Notes: a model not told the origin generated them from the sequence alone. 64,000 nucleotides of DNA from Ferrimonas lipolytica (GCF_012295575.1 NZ_CP051180.1:2604001-2668000); one strand, 5' to 3'. Counted from the stretch's first letter, positions 15,083-25,368 are shown. Numbers and translations are program-made.

Positions 15083-16366
15083 TTATCCGTTCAGTTGCTG
15101 CTGCAGATAATCAGCAAATTGGTCAAAGTCGGCAGATAGCTTGCTGCTCAATAGTGGCTTGTCGGCAACCGCCGCTAACGGCGCTGGCAGTGTTAGCTTT
15201 ACCTTTAAGATATCTTCTACCGATTCCTTAAACTTAGCTGGATGGGCAGTACCTAAGAACACCCCCACCTCACCAGGCTGTAAGAACTGTTCTAATGCGG
15301 CACTGGCTACCGCCGCATGCGGCTCGCTACGATAACCGCCAGCGTCCAACAGCTTCATCTGGGCGGCAGTTTGCTGCTCATCAATACATACAGAAGCTAT
15401 GCTCGACAACGGCCAACCTTGGCGCTGGCATAGCACTTCAACCCGGGGCCAGTTATTAGGGCTGGTTACGTCCATCGCATTAGATAGGGTGTTATGCACC
15501 GCTTGTGGTTGCCAATTACCGGTCTCCAAATAGCGCGGTACGGTATCATTAAGGTTGGTCGCCGCCACAAAACGTTTGATAGGCAGCCCCATCGCTTTGC
15601 CAATTAACCCTGCAGTAAGGTTGCCAAAGTTACCGGATGGCACCGAGATCACTGCTTGGTTGCGTTTGTCCGCTGGTAACTGAGCTATCGCTTCAAAGTA
15701 GTAACAGATCTGCGCCAGTAAACGAGCGATGTTGATGGAGTTGGCCGAGGTAAGTCCATACTTCTGTTTCAAATCGGGATCTGAAAACGCCTGTTTTACC
15801 AACTGTTGGCAATCGTCAAAGCTACCATCCACGGCAACGGTACGAATGTTATCGCCTAAGGTGCAAAACATCTTCTCTTGCAACTCGCTAATGCCACCGT
15901 CAGGGTACAGCACCACCACATTGATGTTCGCTAAGCCGTAGAAGGCATCTGCCACCGCCGCGCCAGTATCACCACTGGTGGCAGTAAGAATGGTTAGCGG
16001 TTTATCACCGGCAAAGGCACTTAAGCACTGCGCCAAGAAGCGCGCACCAAAATCTTTAAACGCAAGTGTCGGACCATGGAACAACTCTAAACAATATTGC
16101 TGCTCCTTCGCCGCACAAAGCTGCAATGGAAAGTTAAAGGCATTGGCCACTAACGCATCAACTTTATCTTGCCCTAGCTCATCCGCCAGCAGTGCACCTA
16201 ATACCTGCTGCGAGCGCTCAACAAACGGCAACTGCAACAACGCTTCGATATCTAATTGAGGTAGGGTGTCAGGAAAGAACAACCCATATTGCTCACCTAA
16301 ACCACGCAGGACGGCTTGACGAAAATCGACCTGCTCAGCGGCGACATTGAGGTTAGTTAACTGCAT
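15083..16366 (-). CDS. thrC: Threonine synthase
   Basis: Converts O-phosphohomoserine to threonine, the last step of the pathway, with PLP. The PLP-lysine motif GPTLAFKDFGARF lies near residues 99-111, TATSGDTGAAVADAF is near 127, and the GNFGN phosphate-binding loop follows. 427 residues (E. coli 428). ATG at 16366 overlaps the thrB end by 14 bases, typical of the coupled thrABC operon; the longer frame to 16429 is an overlap with thrB. Confidence 0.97.
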   Translation of the reverse strand: MQLTNLNVAAEQVDFRQAVLRGLGEQYGLFFPDTLPQLDIEALLQLPFVERSQQVLGALLADELGQDKVDALVANAFNFPLQLCAAKEQQYCLELFHGPTLAFKDFGARFLAQCLSAFAGDKPLTILTATSGDTGAAVADAFYGLANINVVVLYPDGGISELQEKMFCTLGDNIRTVAVDGSFDDCQQLVKQAFSDPDLKQKYGLTSANSINIARLLAQICYYFEAIAQLPADKRNQAVISVPSGNFGNLTAGLIGKAMGLPIKRFVAATNLNDTVPRYLETGNWQPQAVHNTLSNAMDVTSPNNWPRVEVLCQRQGWPLSSIASVCIDEQQTAAQMKLLDAGGYRSEPHAAVASAALEQFLQPGEVGVFLGTAHPAKFKESVEDILKVKLTLPAPLAAVADKPLLSSKLSADFDQFADYLQQQLNG

Positions 16367-17300
16367 TGAGTTGGTGCTCCATATATTGCACGCCTTGTCG
16401 TGCCAAACGGCACACACGCACAAGTCCATATTGATTGGTTACGTAATGAGTTTGCAGGTAATCCGCGCCTTGCTTAGCCAGCTGCTCGTCGCGGCATACG
16501 GCAAATAGGGTTGGTCCAGAACCGGAGATCCCTACCGCTTCAAAGCCTAACTGCTGAAGCTGTAGCTTGGCTGCTTGATAGCCTGGTATATGTGCGGCCC
16601 GATGGGGCTCAGCCAATACATCGTTGAGCACTGCCAGTGCTTGTTGTTCATCTTGGCGATAGCATGCAGCGACAAAGGTAGCCAGTTGTTGGCCAAAGCC
16701 AATGGTGGTTGTCATTGGTACATCACTGGGCAACAACGCTCGCATCTTTGCGGTGGAAAGGGTGATGCCCGGATAGGCTACTAACCAATACCAGTTATCA
16801 AAACAAGGTAGCGGCTGGGCATCATCCGCCAGCATGAGTTGCATGCCACCAAGGTAGCTTGGGGCAACGTTATCAAAATGCACTGAGCCGGAGATCTCAC
16901 CTTCCAACTCGCCCATAAACTGCAGCAACTGTTGCGGCTCAAGTGGATCATCAAAATAGCGGTTAAGAGCAGCCAGTGCTGCCACTACTGAGCTGGCACT
17001 GCTACCAAGACCAGAGCCTATCGGCAGGTTTTTCTCGAGGGTTAACGCCAGCCCTTGGCACTGCGGGGCATGGCGTTCAATAAAACGCTCGGCACAGCGC
17101 TCCACAATGTTGCCTTGTTTGGGTAAAAAATGGGCGTAATCACCGCGGCATTCAAGGCTAATTCCCTGTCCTGCGGTAACGGTTACCACATCGCCAAAAG
17201 GTTGCTCGACATAAAGCGGCTCTAACGCCGCACCAAGTAAGTCAAAGCCAACACTAACGTTACCCATTGAGGCCGGTGCGTATACAGATACACTTTTCAT
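16353..17300 (-). CDS. thrB: Homoserine kinase
   Basis: A GHMP-family kinase that phosphorylates homoserine. The ATP loop LPIGSGLGSSASSVVAALAALN is near residues 87-108 and the third GHMP motif VGISGSGPTLFAVC near 250. 315 residues. ATG at 17300 has GGAGG five bases upstream and overlaps the thrA stop (TAATG), so the two genes are translationally coupled. Confidence 0.97.
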   Translation of the reverse strand: MKSVSVYAPASMGNVSVGFDLLGAALEPLYVEQPFGDVVTVTAGQGISLECRGDYAHFLPKQGNIVERCAERFIERHAPQCQGLALTLEKNLPIGSGLGSSASSVVAALAALNRYFDDPLEPQQLLQFMGELEGEISGSVHFDNVAPSYLGGMQLMLADDAQPLPCFDNWYWLVAYPGITLSTAKMRALLPSDVPMTTTIGFGQQLATFVAACYRQDEQQALAVLNDVLAEPHRAAHIPGYQAAKLQLQQLGFEAVGISGSGPTLFAVCRDEQLAKQGADYLQTHYVTNQYGLVRVCRLARQGVQYMEHQLNAVN

Positions 17301-19759
17301 TACGCCTCCCGTTGCCACGCTTGAGTGCGCAGCACATCGGCAAATACCCCGGCGGCAGTAACCGCAGCACCGGCACCATAGCCTCGTAATACGAACGGCA
17401 GCGGGTTGTAGTAGCGGCTGTAGAACGCCAAGGCGTTTTCACCGCCTTTGATGTTATACAGTGGATGCGCTGGCCCAACCGCCTGTACTTCGATATGGCA
17501 TTTGCCTTCATTATCGATGGCACCAACGTAACGCAGTACCTTGCCTTGTGCTTTGGCTGCCGCCACCCGCTGCGCCACTGCCGCATCAGCTTTAGGCAGG
17601 TTCGCCATAAAGGTGTCGTTGTCGCCGCTGGCGTCAAACTCCGCAGGCAATACACTCTCAATGTTGAGATCAGCAAGCTCCAGCGGCATGCCCGCCTCAC
17701 GAGCCAAGATCAGCACTTTACGGGCGACATCCATACCGGACAGATCTTCACGAGGATCCGGCTCGGTAAAGCCCTTATCGCGGGCCTTAGTTGTGGCTTC
17801 CGACAAGGTTAAGCCCTCTTCCAGTAAGCCAAATATGTAAGAGAGTGAGCCAGATAAGATCCCCGAGAACTGCTGCAGTTCATCGCCAGCTCGCAGCAAC
17901 CCTTGCAGGTTATCGATTACCGGCAAACCAGCACCAACGTTAGCTTCGTACAGGAACTGGCGTTTGTGTTCCCGCGCTACTTTGCGCAGTTGATGGTATT
18001 TCGCCATCGAATCGGTGTTGGCCTTTTTATTAGGGGTTACCACGTGCCACCCTAGTGCCATCGCTTGCAGATAGAACTCGGCTACCTGATCTGAAGCGGT
18101 GCAATCGACAAACACAGGGTTAACTAGGTGAGCATCACGGGCAAAGTGCAGCAATCGCTCCATATCGAGCGCGTCCGCTTGCGGTAGTTCGTCTTGCCAG
18201 TGTTCAAAGGCCAAGCCATCAGCGCGCAGTAGCATCTGCCTCGAGTTGGTCACACCACAAAGGCGAATAGCGATATTGTGCTCTTTCAGGTGCGGTTGTT
18301 GCTCGGCAATCTGATTGATAAGTTCAATACCAACGTTACCTGCCCCTACAACCACAACATCAATGGATTGGCGGCGAACAAAGAAGTTCTCGTGACATAA
18401 GCGCAGTGCGTTGCTGGCTTGGCTTTGTGCAACAACGGCAGAGATAGCGCGCTCTGAACTGCCTTGAGCAATTGCCAGTACCGACGCACTGGCCTGTGAC
18501 AACGCCTTGAAGAAATGCGCCGCCACGCCTTTGCGGGTTTTCATGCCATCACCAACCAAGGTAACAATGGCAAGGTCGCGCTGCACATCAATAGGGTCAA
18601 GCAGTTGTTGCTTTAGCTCGAGTTCAAACGCTTGGTTCAAAGCCTTAAGAGCTGCAGGGCCGCCATCGGCATTAATACAAAACGAGATAGAGTATTCCGA
18701 CGAGCTTTGGGTAATCAAGGTTACCGATACCCCGGCCTGAGCCATCGCCGCAAAAACACGGCTAGCCATGCCAACCATCCCTTTCATACCCGGCCCAGAC
18801 ACACTGATCATCCACTGGTCTTTGAGCTGGCTTATCGCTTTAACCAACGAGTTAGAGGCTTCAGTACGAGCGTGGATAAGGGTACCGGCGGAGTCTGGGT
18901 TTAGAGTATTACGAATACGGCAGGGAATATGGTGTTGAGCAATAGGAGCGATAGTACGCGGGTGCAGCACTGAGGCACCAAAATAGGACAGCTCCATCGC
19001 TTCTTCGTAGCTCAGGCTTGGCACCAATTGCGCATCATCAATCAGGCGTGGGTCGAGGTTGTAAACCCCATCGACGTCGGTCCAGATCTCGCAACTATCG
19101 GCATGCAGACAAGCGGCCATAACAGCGGCGGAGTAATCGGAACCGTTACGACCAAGGGTAACGGTTTCGCCTAGGTCGTTGGCTGCGGTAAAGCCCGGCA
19201 CCAACCACACTCGGTTATCACCTAACGGCAGCTGCGCCAGATTAACTCGGCTGCGCTCGATATCAACTTCTGCCGATAGATAAGGGCCACTAGCAAGCAG
19301 CGATTGGCGCGGGTCGAGGCTAGCGACCGGCCAAGGCGCGTCTGCAAACAGCGCTTGGAGCATGGCGACTGATAGGCGTTCGCCGGTAACCATCAGTTGT
19401 GCAGTTACTTCATCGGGGCAGCGCTGCAGTAATGCCACGCCCTGCAGCAATTGTTGCAGTTGGTTCGCTTCGCTTTGCCATTGCTGCGTAAGCTGCTGTT
19501 GTGCCGTGTTAGTTAGCGTTGGGGTTAGGCCTAAGATGATCTGTTCAATATTGCTTTGCAGTTGCGCAAACGCTGGGGTTGGAAACTGCCCCTGTGACGC
19601 TTGCGTTGCAGCTAACTCAAGTAGATTCGTGATCCCTGCTGGTGCAGACACAACCAACATCACCGGAAACTGGCTCGCTTCGGTGCTAACCAGTTGCGCC
19701 ACACGCTGCAACTTAGCCGCATCCGCCAGCGATGAACCGCCAAATTTCATTACTTTCAT
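17300..19759 (-). CDS. thrA: Bifunctional aspartokinase I/homoserine dehydrogenase I
   Basis: 819 residues, as in E. coli ThrA (820). The N-terminal aspartokinase begins [10 protein letters not shown] and has [10 protein letters not shown] (about 203). Two ACT-type regulatory segments follow (about 320-460), and the homoserine dehydrogenase part starts with the NAD(P) loop VVVGAGNVG (about 468). The enzyme opens and continues the threonine branch and is normally inhibited by threonine. It is first in thrABC, behind an attenuator. Confidence 0.98.
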   Translation of the reverse strand: MKVMKFGGSSLADAAKLQRVAQLVSTEASQFPVMLVVSAPAGITNLLELAATQASQGQFPTPAFAQLQSNIEQIILGLTPTLTNTAQQQLTQQWQSEANQLQQLLQGVALLQRCPDEVTAQLMVTGERLSVAMLQALFADAPWPVASLDPRQSLLASGPYLSAEVDIERSRVNLAQLPLGDNRVWLVPGFTAANDLGETVTLGRNGSDYSAAVMAACLHADSCEIWTDVDGVYNLDPRLIDDAQLVPSLSYEEAMELSYFGASVLHPRTIAPIAQHHIPCRIRNTLNPDSAGTLIHARTEASNSLVKAISQLKDQWMISVSGPGMKGMVGMASRVFAAMAQAGVSVTLITQSSSEYSISFCINADGGPAALKALNQAFELELKQQLLDPIDVQRDLAIVTLVGDGMKTRKGVAAHFFKALSQASASVLAIAQGSSERAISAVVAQSQASNALRLCHENFFVRRQSIDVVVVGAGNVGIELINQIAEQQPHLKEHNIAIRLCGVTNSRQMLLRADGLAFEHWQDELPQADALDMERLLHFARDAHLVNPVFVDCTASDQVAEFYLQAMALGWHVVTPNKKANTDSMAKYHQLRKVAREHKRQFLYEANVGAGLPVIDNLQGLLRAGDELQQFSGILSGSLSYIFGLLEEGLTLSEATTKARDKGFTEPDPREDLSGMDVARKVLILAREAGMPLELADLNIESVLPAEFDASGDNDTFMANLPKADAAVAQRVAAAKAQGKVLRYVGAIDNEGKCHIEVQAVGPAHPLYNIKGGENALAFYSRYYNPLPFVLRGYGAGAAVTAAGVFADVLRTQAWQREA

Positions 19760-19785
19760 CTTATTTTTCCTTTGCCCTACGCCTT

Positions 19786-19822
19786 AAAAAGCACAAAGCC
19801 CGCTCTGGTGGGAGCGGGCTTT
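19786..19822 (-). terminator. thr attenuator terminator
   Basis: AAAGCCCGCTC and GAGCGGGCTTT (19795-19805/19812-19822) give a perfect 11-bp stem with a 6-base loop. On the minus strand it is followed by GTGCTTTTT. It lies between the leader peptide and thrA, where the transcription attenuator of the operon belongs. Confidence 0.93.
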
Positions 19823-19853
19823 GTTATATTTGGATGATAAATCCGAGGTACTG

Positions 19854-19928
19854 CTAGCCCGCCCTCAACCCGAAGGTTGTGGTAATCGTAGTAATTACTA
19901 GGGTTGCGGCTACAGCGTTAAAATTCAC
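19854..19928 (-). CDS. thrL: thr operon leader peptide
   Basis: A 24-codon frame with GTG start and GAGGAA upstream. Residues 9-18 (TLVITTITTT) contain six Thr and two Ile, so ribosome stalling at low charged tRNA-Thr or tRNA-Ile would prevent the downstream terminator and open thrABC, as in E. coli. It ends 32 bases before the attenuator stem. Not homologous by sequence to E. coli ThrL outside the Thr/Ile run. Confidence 0.88.
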   Translation of the reverse strand: MNFNAVAATLVITTITTTFGLRAG

Positions 19929-19987
19929 ATTCAGTTCCTCGTTAATCTCCCTTCTACATTCAGTGTTTACAGACCAATTGTCAACGC

Positions 19988-20665
19988 TCACTTAATAGCT
20001 TTTTCAATATCACCTAATAACAAATGCAACATAGCTACATCTCGCTGGCTTAGGGTTCCAACGCTATCGGCAACCCAGCGGCGCAAGGGCTCTTGCTCTG
20101 AAACATCTAATTTATCAAGTAGTTGAACACTTCGTTGTTTAAGTGCTTTGAACTGCGCTTGGTTCGCCTCAGCTTCCGTTGGCGGCGGCAATTGAGAAAA
20201 CTCATAGGCGTACAACATGATTGCCTGACCCAAGTTAAGTGACGGGTAAGGATTAGCCAATGGGATGGTGGTCAGCAAATCCACTAACGCTAAGTCTGCA
20301 TTAGCAAGGCCTGAGGCTTCACAACCAAACACCACAGCTACTTTATTAACGCTGCTCGCCAACAGTTGTACCTGCTTAGCGGCATCGTTAGGGCTGTGTA
20401 AGCGACGTTTGTCTCCCCGTTTACGGGCGGTGGTGGCGAAGCTTAAATCGATATCAGCCAGAGCTGAGGCCAAGTCGTCAAAGTGTTCTGCGCTATCTAA
20501 AATCTGCTGGCTACCGTGGGCCGTCCACTGCGCTTCATCGCTTTGATGAGCAACAGAATTAACCACCCGTAGTTTGTCGAACCCCATGGTGTTCATCGCT
20601 CGTGCGGCAGCGCCAACGTTTTCACCGCGTTGGGGTGATACCAAAATAAAATACAGTTCAGCCAT
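19988..20665 (-). CDS. yjtD: TrmH-family RNA 2'-O-methyltransferase YjtD
   Basis: A SPOUT methyltransferase of 225 residues. Motifs are RGENVGAAARAMNTMGF (motif 1, about 13-29), VVFGCEASGLAN (motif 2, about 112-123) and YPSLNLGQAIMLYAYE (motif 3, about 139-154, forming the trefoil knot). The C-terminal helical extension is like TrmJ/YjtD. In E. coli yjtD also lies beside thrL, which supports YjtD over TrmJ. The RNA target is not established. Confidence 0.92.
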   Translation of the reverse strand: MAELYFILVSPQRGENVGAAARAMNTMGFDKLRVVNSVAHQSDEAQWTAHGSQQILDSAEHFDDLASALADIDLSFATTARKRGDKRRLHSPNDAAKQVQLLASSVNKVAVVFGCEASGLANADLALVDLLTTIPLANPYPSLNLGQAIMLYAYEFSQLPPPTEAEANQAQFKALKQRSVQLLDKLDVSEQEPLRRWVADSVGTLSQRDVAMLHLLLGDIEKAIK

Positions 20666-20846
20666 CTATCCTCCAGCTTTAGGCTGCCAAGGTTAACGCC
20701 ACCGGTTGTAGAAGCAAGCATCAACGATTGCCAATCGTGCTTATGAGGATTAGTTTTACAGTAATAACACTACAAAGCCGCTGAAATTATGCGCGATATG
20801 CCAACCGAATTGGCATTTTTCCCGATGTGACATCAAAGGAGTGATG

Positions 20847-22547
20847 ATGAACTCTTCGGCCCCATCCTACTTGGCTTACCAAATTTTGGCAGGCTTCGAT
20901 AAACACTTCCGGCTATTTATGCGGATATCTCGTGGCGCTAAGGAAAACTTTATCCAACAGGATTGGGTACAGGCTAACAATAACCAAGTAAAGCGGATCA
21001 AGCTCTACAGCCAGCAGGTTAGCTTGCAAACGCAGAAGCTGATTGAGCAGTTGGATCAGCCGGTGATCTCCACCGACTTGTGGCGCGACACCAAAAAGGC
21101 CTACAGCAAGCTGCTTGAGGGACACCCACAAGCAGAAGTAGCAGAGACCTTCTTTAACTCGGTATTTTCTCGCCTGTTTCGCCATCGGGGCCTCGATGAA
21201 CAACACCTATTTTTGCATACTAAAGTGCGCAAACGTCCGCCCTTTCAGCCAGAAAAACTCAGTAAGTATCGCTTCTTTGGTAATGACCCCACCACCGCCT
21301 TAAGCGAGCTAATTAACCCCCGCAGGTTCCAACGCCCGTTCGCAGATTTAGAGCAAGACTTAGCACTGGTATGGCAGCGCTTAGAGCCCATTGTTAGTGC
21401 CAATCAGTACAATCGGGTTGAGCTGCTTAACTGTGTGTTTTATCGCAACAAAGGCGCCTATTTGGTGGGTCGGTTAATTGGTCCCCGCGGCTTTGCACCG
21501 CTGTTGCTACCAATACGCCACAGCGACAACGGGCTCTACATCGATGCGGTGTTAAGCAATCAAGATGACTTGTCAGTGGTGTTCAGTTTTACCCGCGCCT
21601 ACTTTATGGTGAATACCGATCATCCGGGCATGCTGGTTAGCTATCTCAAACAGTTAATGCCTCGTAAAACTTGGGCTGAGCTCTACAGCGCCCTCGGATT
21701 GCAAAAACACGGTAAAACCGAATTCTATCGCAGCTTCCTCCATCACCTTGATCACAGCGACGATAAGTTTGATGTCGCTCCGGGGATCAAAGGCATGGTG
21801 ATGTCGGTATTTACCCTTCCGTCGCTACCTATGGTGTTTAAGATCATTAAGGATGAGTTTGCCCCGCCCAAAGAGGTCACCAAAGAGGACGTTAAGTCTA
21901 AATACGATTTGGTAAAACAACACGACCGGGTTGGTCGCATGGCTGACACCCAAGAGTTCAGCAACTTTGTCTTTCCTCGAGAGCGTTTTAGCCAAGCATT
22001 GATCGATGAGCTTCTGAAAGTTGCCTCACAAGAGATTGAACTCACCGACACTCATATAATTATTCATCATCTCTATGCTGAGCGGCGCATGGTGCCACTC
22101 AACATGTACCTCGATGGCGCCACCCAAGAGCAGATTGACCACGCCATCTATGAATACGGCTTGGCAATAAAACAGTTGGCGTCGGTGAACATCTTCCCCG
22201 GCGATATGCTGTTTAAAAACTTTGGCTTAACCCGGCATAACCGAGTGGTGTTCTACGATTACGACGAGATAAGCTACATGACCGAATGTAACTTTAGAAC
22301 CATTCCCAAAGCTCAGACCCTTGAACAAGAGATGGCCGCCGAACCGTGGTTTTCTATCGGTCCTAACGATGTTTTCCCGGAGGAGTTTGGCCACTTTTTG
22401 TTAGCAAGGCCGAGCATTCGTCAGGCGTTTTTACCGCACCACCAAGATCTACTTACCGCCGAGTACTGGCAACAGATCAAGGATAACGTTGCCGCGGAAA
22501 AGATCCCAGATGTATACCCTTACCGCCGTGACTGCCGCCTGCGTTAG
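20847..22547 (+). CDS. aceK: Isocitrate dehydrogenase kinase/phosphatase
   Basis: 566 residues, typical AceK length. It reversibly phosphorylates isocitrate dehydrogenase to switch carbon between the TCA cycle and the glyoxylate shunt. The ATP-binding region APGIKGMVMSVFTLPSLPMVFKII is near 313-336, the catalytic-loop-like FPGDMLFKNFGLTRHNRVVFYDYDE near 450-475. Of three possible starts (20841 GTG, 20844 and 20847 ATG), 20847 is best spaced from AAAGGAG. aceB/aceA are not in the window, so aceK stands alone here. Confidence 0.96.
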   Translation: MNSSAPSYLAYQILAGFDKHFRLFMRISRGAKENFIQQDWVQANNNQVKRIKLYSQQVSLQTQKLIEQLDQPVISTDLWRDTKKAYSKLLEGHPQAEVAETFFNSVFSRLFRHRGLDEQHLFLHTKVRKRPPFQPEKLSKYRFFGNDPTTALSELINPRRFQRPFADLEQDLALVWQRLEPIVSANQYNRVELLNCVFYRNKGAYLVGRLIGPRGFAPLLLPIRHSDNGLYIDAVLSNQDDLSVVFSFTRAYFMVNTDHPGMLVSYLKQLMPRKTWAELYSALGLQKHGKTEFYRSFLHHLDHSDDKFDVAPGIKGMVMSVFTLPSLPMVFKIIKDEFAPPKEVTKEDVKSKYDLVKQHDRVGRMADTQEFSNFVFPRERFSQALIDELLKVASQEIELTDTHIIIHHLYAERRMVPLNMYLDGATQEQIDHAIYEYGLAIKQLASVNIFPGDMLFKNFGLTRHNRVVFYDYDEISYMTECNFRTIPKAQTLEQEMAAEPWFSIGPNDVFPEEFGHFLLARPSIRQAFLPHHQDLLTAEYWQQIKDNVAAEKIPDVYPYRRDCRLR

Positions 22548-22560
22548 GAAAAAGTGCTAT

Positions 22561-22592
22561 CGGGATCATAGCGTCGATAGGCTTTGATCCCG
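22561..22592. repeat. Inverted repeat after aceK
   Basis: CGGGATCA and TGATCCCG form a perfect 8-bp inverted repeat with a 16-base loop, starting 14 bases after the aceK stop. No T-run, so it may stabilise the transcript end rather than terminate. Confidence 0.45.
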
Positions 22593-22630
22593 TAAGATGC
22601 GTCTTTAATCCCAATAACTGGAGCTGTCTG

Positions 22631-23230
22631 ATGATTATCGACGCCAAAACCGTTGTAACTATCCACTACCGTCTGCACAACAGTGCTGGCGAGAAGATTG
22701 AAGAGTCGTTTGGCGGCGCTCCGATGGAATACCTGCACGGTGCACAGAACCTGATCCCAGGCTTAGAAGCGCAACTGCAAGGCAAAAAAGCAGGTGATAC
22801 CTTCACTGCAGACATCGCTGAAGAAGACGCTTACGGCGCTATCGAGCCTGGCCTAGTACAAGAAGTACCACTGTCTGCCTTTGAAGGCGTAGACGACATC
22901 ATCCCTGGTACTCGCTTTATGGCACAAACCGAACAAGGCCCACGCCCTGTTGTTGTGACCGAAGTGAAAGACGATACCGTTATCGTTGATGGTAACCACC
23001 CAATGGCTGGTCAAGCGCTGTCTTTTTACGTAGAAGTAGCAGACGTTCGTGCTGCCACCGAAGATGAAGTGGCTCACGGCCATCCTCATCAAGAAGGCGG
23101 CTGCTGCGGTGGCGGCGGTTGTGGCTCTCACGACCACGACCATAGCCACGATGACGACCACGAATGTTGTGGTGGCTCAGGCGACTGCGCCAAAGGCGAC
23201 GATTGCTGCGGCGGCCACGGCCACCACTAA
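22631..23230 (+). CDS. slyD: FKBP-type prolyl isomerase and metallochaperone SlyD
   Basis: A 199-residue SlyD: FKBP domain starting VTIHYRLHNSAGEKIEESFGG, an inserted chaperone flap (about 70-125), then a His/Cys-rich tail from about residue 145 with 23 His/Cys alternations such as HPHQEGGCCGGGGCG and a final HGHH. The tail binds Ni(II) and other metals and links the protein to hydrogenase maturation in E. coli. A rho-independent terminator follows. It is probably monocistronic. Confidence 0.96.
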   Translation: MIIDAKTVVTIHYRLHNSAGEKIEESFGGAPMEYLHGAQNLIPGLEAQLQGKKAGDTFTADIAEEDAYGAIEPGLVQEVPLSAFEGVDDIIPGTRFMAQTEQGPRPVVVTEVKDDTVIVDGNHPMAGQALSFYVEVADVRAATEDEVAHGHPHQEGGCCGGGGCGSHDHDHSHDDDHECCGGSGDCAKGDDCCGGHGHH

Positions 23231-23254
23231 GCAAACCGCTTTTTGCTTATAACG

Positions 23255-23278
23255 AAGCCCGCCTAGTGCGGGCTTTTT
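23255..23278 (+). terminator. slyD terminator
   Basis: AAGCCCGC and GCGGGCTT pair around CTAGT and are followed by TTTTTG. Confidence 0.92.
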
Positions 23279-23449
23279 GTTGTTTGAGTGGCGGTTAACT
23301 GCCCCGCCACGGGTAGCTAACCAGCGAATTTATCATCAGCAACACTCAGACATTACGGTATATCAAACACATAACGATAAGTCTGCCTCACGGACTTAAG
23401 CGCGCCGCACCAATGCACCTGCTATCCATTTCAAACAGACCAACTTTTA

Positions 23450-23690
23450 GGCTGCGTCGTAGTTAGCTGTGGAGGTTTATATCAAGCCTGCGACTCTACC
23501 GATTGCAGTACTCTTAAGGGTTATGTAGCGATGGCCCCCCCTTGCCTTAGGTCGCAGTCCAAAACGCTTCGCTGGGCAACTCCAATGCGCCACAAGAGCA
23601 ACGGCGGTAGTGCTTTGCCCTTGGCTCAACACTCGCCTAGCCGGTGCTTTAACTGCATTGGAAAGAACAACACTTAATTGGCACACGGCC
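23450..23690 (-). mobile_element. MITE copy C
   Basis: 241 bp, reverse orientation: plus-strand ends GGCTGCGTCGTAGTTAGCTG and AATTGGCACACGGCC. Flanks AACTTTTA (23442-23449) and AATTTTTA (23691-23698) match at 7 of 8 positions. The internal G-rich stem seen in copies B and D is partly deleted. It lies in the slyD to MFS intergenic space, which holds nothing else recognisable. Confidence 0.9.
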
Positions 23691-23827
23691 AATTTTTATC
23701 CGCGCAGTAGCTACATTCATACTGCTAGGTACTTCACAAAAAACGTGATCATTGCGACATAATCTTTGCCGATAAAGCCACCACTGCATACAATTTCGCC
23801 CTCTTTTTCCCCATTGTTGGAACGGTG

Positions 23828-24049
23828 ATGTTAAGTCAATCCCTGCCTGCACAACTTAGCCGTTGGGCATTGGCGCTGATCTGTGCCTTGGTGTTTGTTC
23901 ACCACTGCCAACCGTTGCGTGATGCTCTGTCTCAAAACGCCGTTGAAGCTGGTTGCCACCAAGGTGATAGCAGCTCAAGCGACCATGCACACCATCATCA
24001 ACACCCCGCTAGCGATCCCCACGCTGGCCACCATATGAGTCACCATTAA
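23828..24049 (+). CDS. His-rich exported small protein
   Basis: A 73-residue protein with a hydrophobic N-terminal segment (about 12-24, signal or anchor) and a polar tail from about residue 40 rich in His (DHAHHHQHP, HAGHHMSHH; 13 of the last 30 residues). Such tails bind Cu, Zn, Ni or Co. Its stop overlaps the MFS ATG by one base, so the two are coupled. The family is not recognised. The start is ATG 23828, one codon inside a GTG. Confidence 0.75.
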   Translation: MLSQSLPAQLSRWALALICALVFVHHCQPLRDALSQNAVEAGCHQGDSSSSDHAHHHQHPASDPHAGHHMSHH

Positions 24050-25269
24050 TGAGTATCTTCCGCTTTCCAGTGTTAGTTTGGTTGGGAATTGCCACCCTGA
24101 TCTTCAGTTTAGGGATCCGCCAATCATTTGGTCTATTTATGACTCCGATTGTCGATACCTTCGGTACCGGCCGCGAGTTTTTCAGCCTCGCTATTGCGGT
24201 TCAAAATTTGCTGTTTGGCGTTTTCCAACCATTCGTTGGCATGGCTGCTGACCGCTTTGGTGCCAAACGAATTATTGGCCTCGGTGCCATCGCCTATGGC
24301 GCCGGCTTATACCTGACCTCCATTACCCAAGAACCGAACATGTTGTTTATCAGTCTTGGGGTCTTAGTCGGGCTCGGCCTCAGTGCCACCAGCTACGTCA
24401 TCGTATTGGGTGCCATCGCCCGAGTGGTGCCCGCTGAGCATACAGCTAAGGCCTTTGGCTTAACCACTGCTGCCGGCTCCTTTGGTATGTTTGCGGTGAT
24501 CCCAGGTGCACAGTCGCTATTAGCCGACTACGACTGGCAAACCGCAATGCAGTTTTTTGCCCTGTGTTGCTGTGCAATGGTGGCGTTTGCTTCATTTATG
24601 AAGACCAACAACCAAGCTAACCCAGCCGCCGTAGCGATCGCAGAAGATAAACAAAGTCTACGCGAAGCACTGCAAGAAGCCTTTAACCACAAGGGTTACT
24701 GGCTTATCCATATGGGCTTTTTTGTCTGCGGCTTCCACGTCATGTTTATCGCTACCCACCTGCCAAGCTATTTGGCGGATAAGGGATTACCGGCCGATAC
24801 CGCGGCACTGGCATTAGCCTACGTTGGCATTTTCAATATTTTCGGCTCTTACTTCTGGGGTTTGATGGGCGACAGCTACGACAAGCGTTACGTCATGACC
24901 TCACTGTACCTGTTGCGTACCGCAGTCATCGCTGCTTTCGTCACCTTGCCTGTCACCGTTAATACCGCCACAATTTTCGGTGCTGCCATCGGCTTCTGTT
25001 GGCTCGGAACCGTGCCACTGACCTCCGGTTTAGTGCGGCAGATCTTCGGTGCCAAGTACATGTCGACCCTGTACGGTTTGGTGTTCTTTACCCATCAAGT
25101 CGGCAGCTTCTTAGGGGCTTGGGTCGGTGGCCGCATCTACGATTACTACGGCAGCTACGAGCCAATCTGGTGGAGCACAGTGGTATTAGCCTTTGTCGCG
25201 GCAATACTGCACCTGCCGATCAACGCTAAGCCATTAGTGCGGCCGTCTGCGCCCATGGTCACTGCGTAA
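24049..25269 (+). CDS. MFS transporter, OFA (oxalate/formate antiporter)-like
   Basis: 406 residues with about 12 membrane helices. The loop after helix 2 is GMAADRFGAKRIIGLG (MFS motif A), and helix 7 onward begins HKGYWLIHMGFFVCGFHVMFIATHLPSYLADKG, which is typical of OFA/monocarboxylate-type carriers. The substrate is unknown. Coupling to the His-rich peptide upstream hints at a metal or metal-chelate link, but nothing in the carrier itself shows this. Confidence 0.88.
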   Translation: MSIFRFPVLVWLGIATLIFSLGIRQSFGLFMTPIVDTFGTGREFFSLAIAVQNLLFGVFQPFVGMAADRFGAKRIIGLGAIAYGAGLYLTSITQEPNMLFISLGVLVGLGLSATSYVIVLGAIARVVPAEHTAKAFGLTTAAGSFGMFAVIPGAQSLLADYDWQTAMQFFALCCCAMVAFASFMKTNNQANPAAVAIAEDKQSLREALQEAFNHKGYWLIHMGFFVCGFHVMFIATHLPSYLADKGLPADTAALALAYVGIFNIFGSYFWGLMGDSYDKRYVMTSLYLLRTAVIAAFVTLPVTVNTATIFGAAIGFCWLGTVPLTSGLVRQIFGAKYMSTLYGLVFFTHQVGSFLGAWVGGRIYDYYGSYEPIWWSTVVLAFVAAILHLPINAKPLVRPSAPMVTA

Positions 25270-25285
25270 CAGCAGCGCTAAACGA

Positions 25286-25315
25286 ACAACGCCCACGTAA
25301 TGTGGGCGTTGTAGT
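25286..25315 (+). terminator. Hairpin between convergent MFS and ars genes
   Basis: ACAACGCCCAC and GTGGGCGTTGT (25286-25296/25302-25312) give a perfect 11-bp stem. It sits between two convergent units and may terminate both, although the T-runs are short. Confidence 0.75.
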
Positions 25316-25368
25316 ATTTACCGCTGAATAACTGCAGCAGCGGCATACTCTGTTTTACTCACCACAGC

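Noticed and set aside
22853-23161. Minus-strand ORFs opposite slyD
   Set aside because: They arise from the repetitive Gly/His/Cys coding of the slyD tail.
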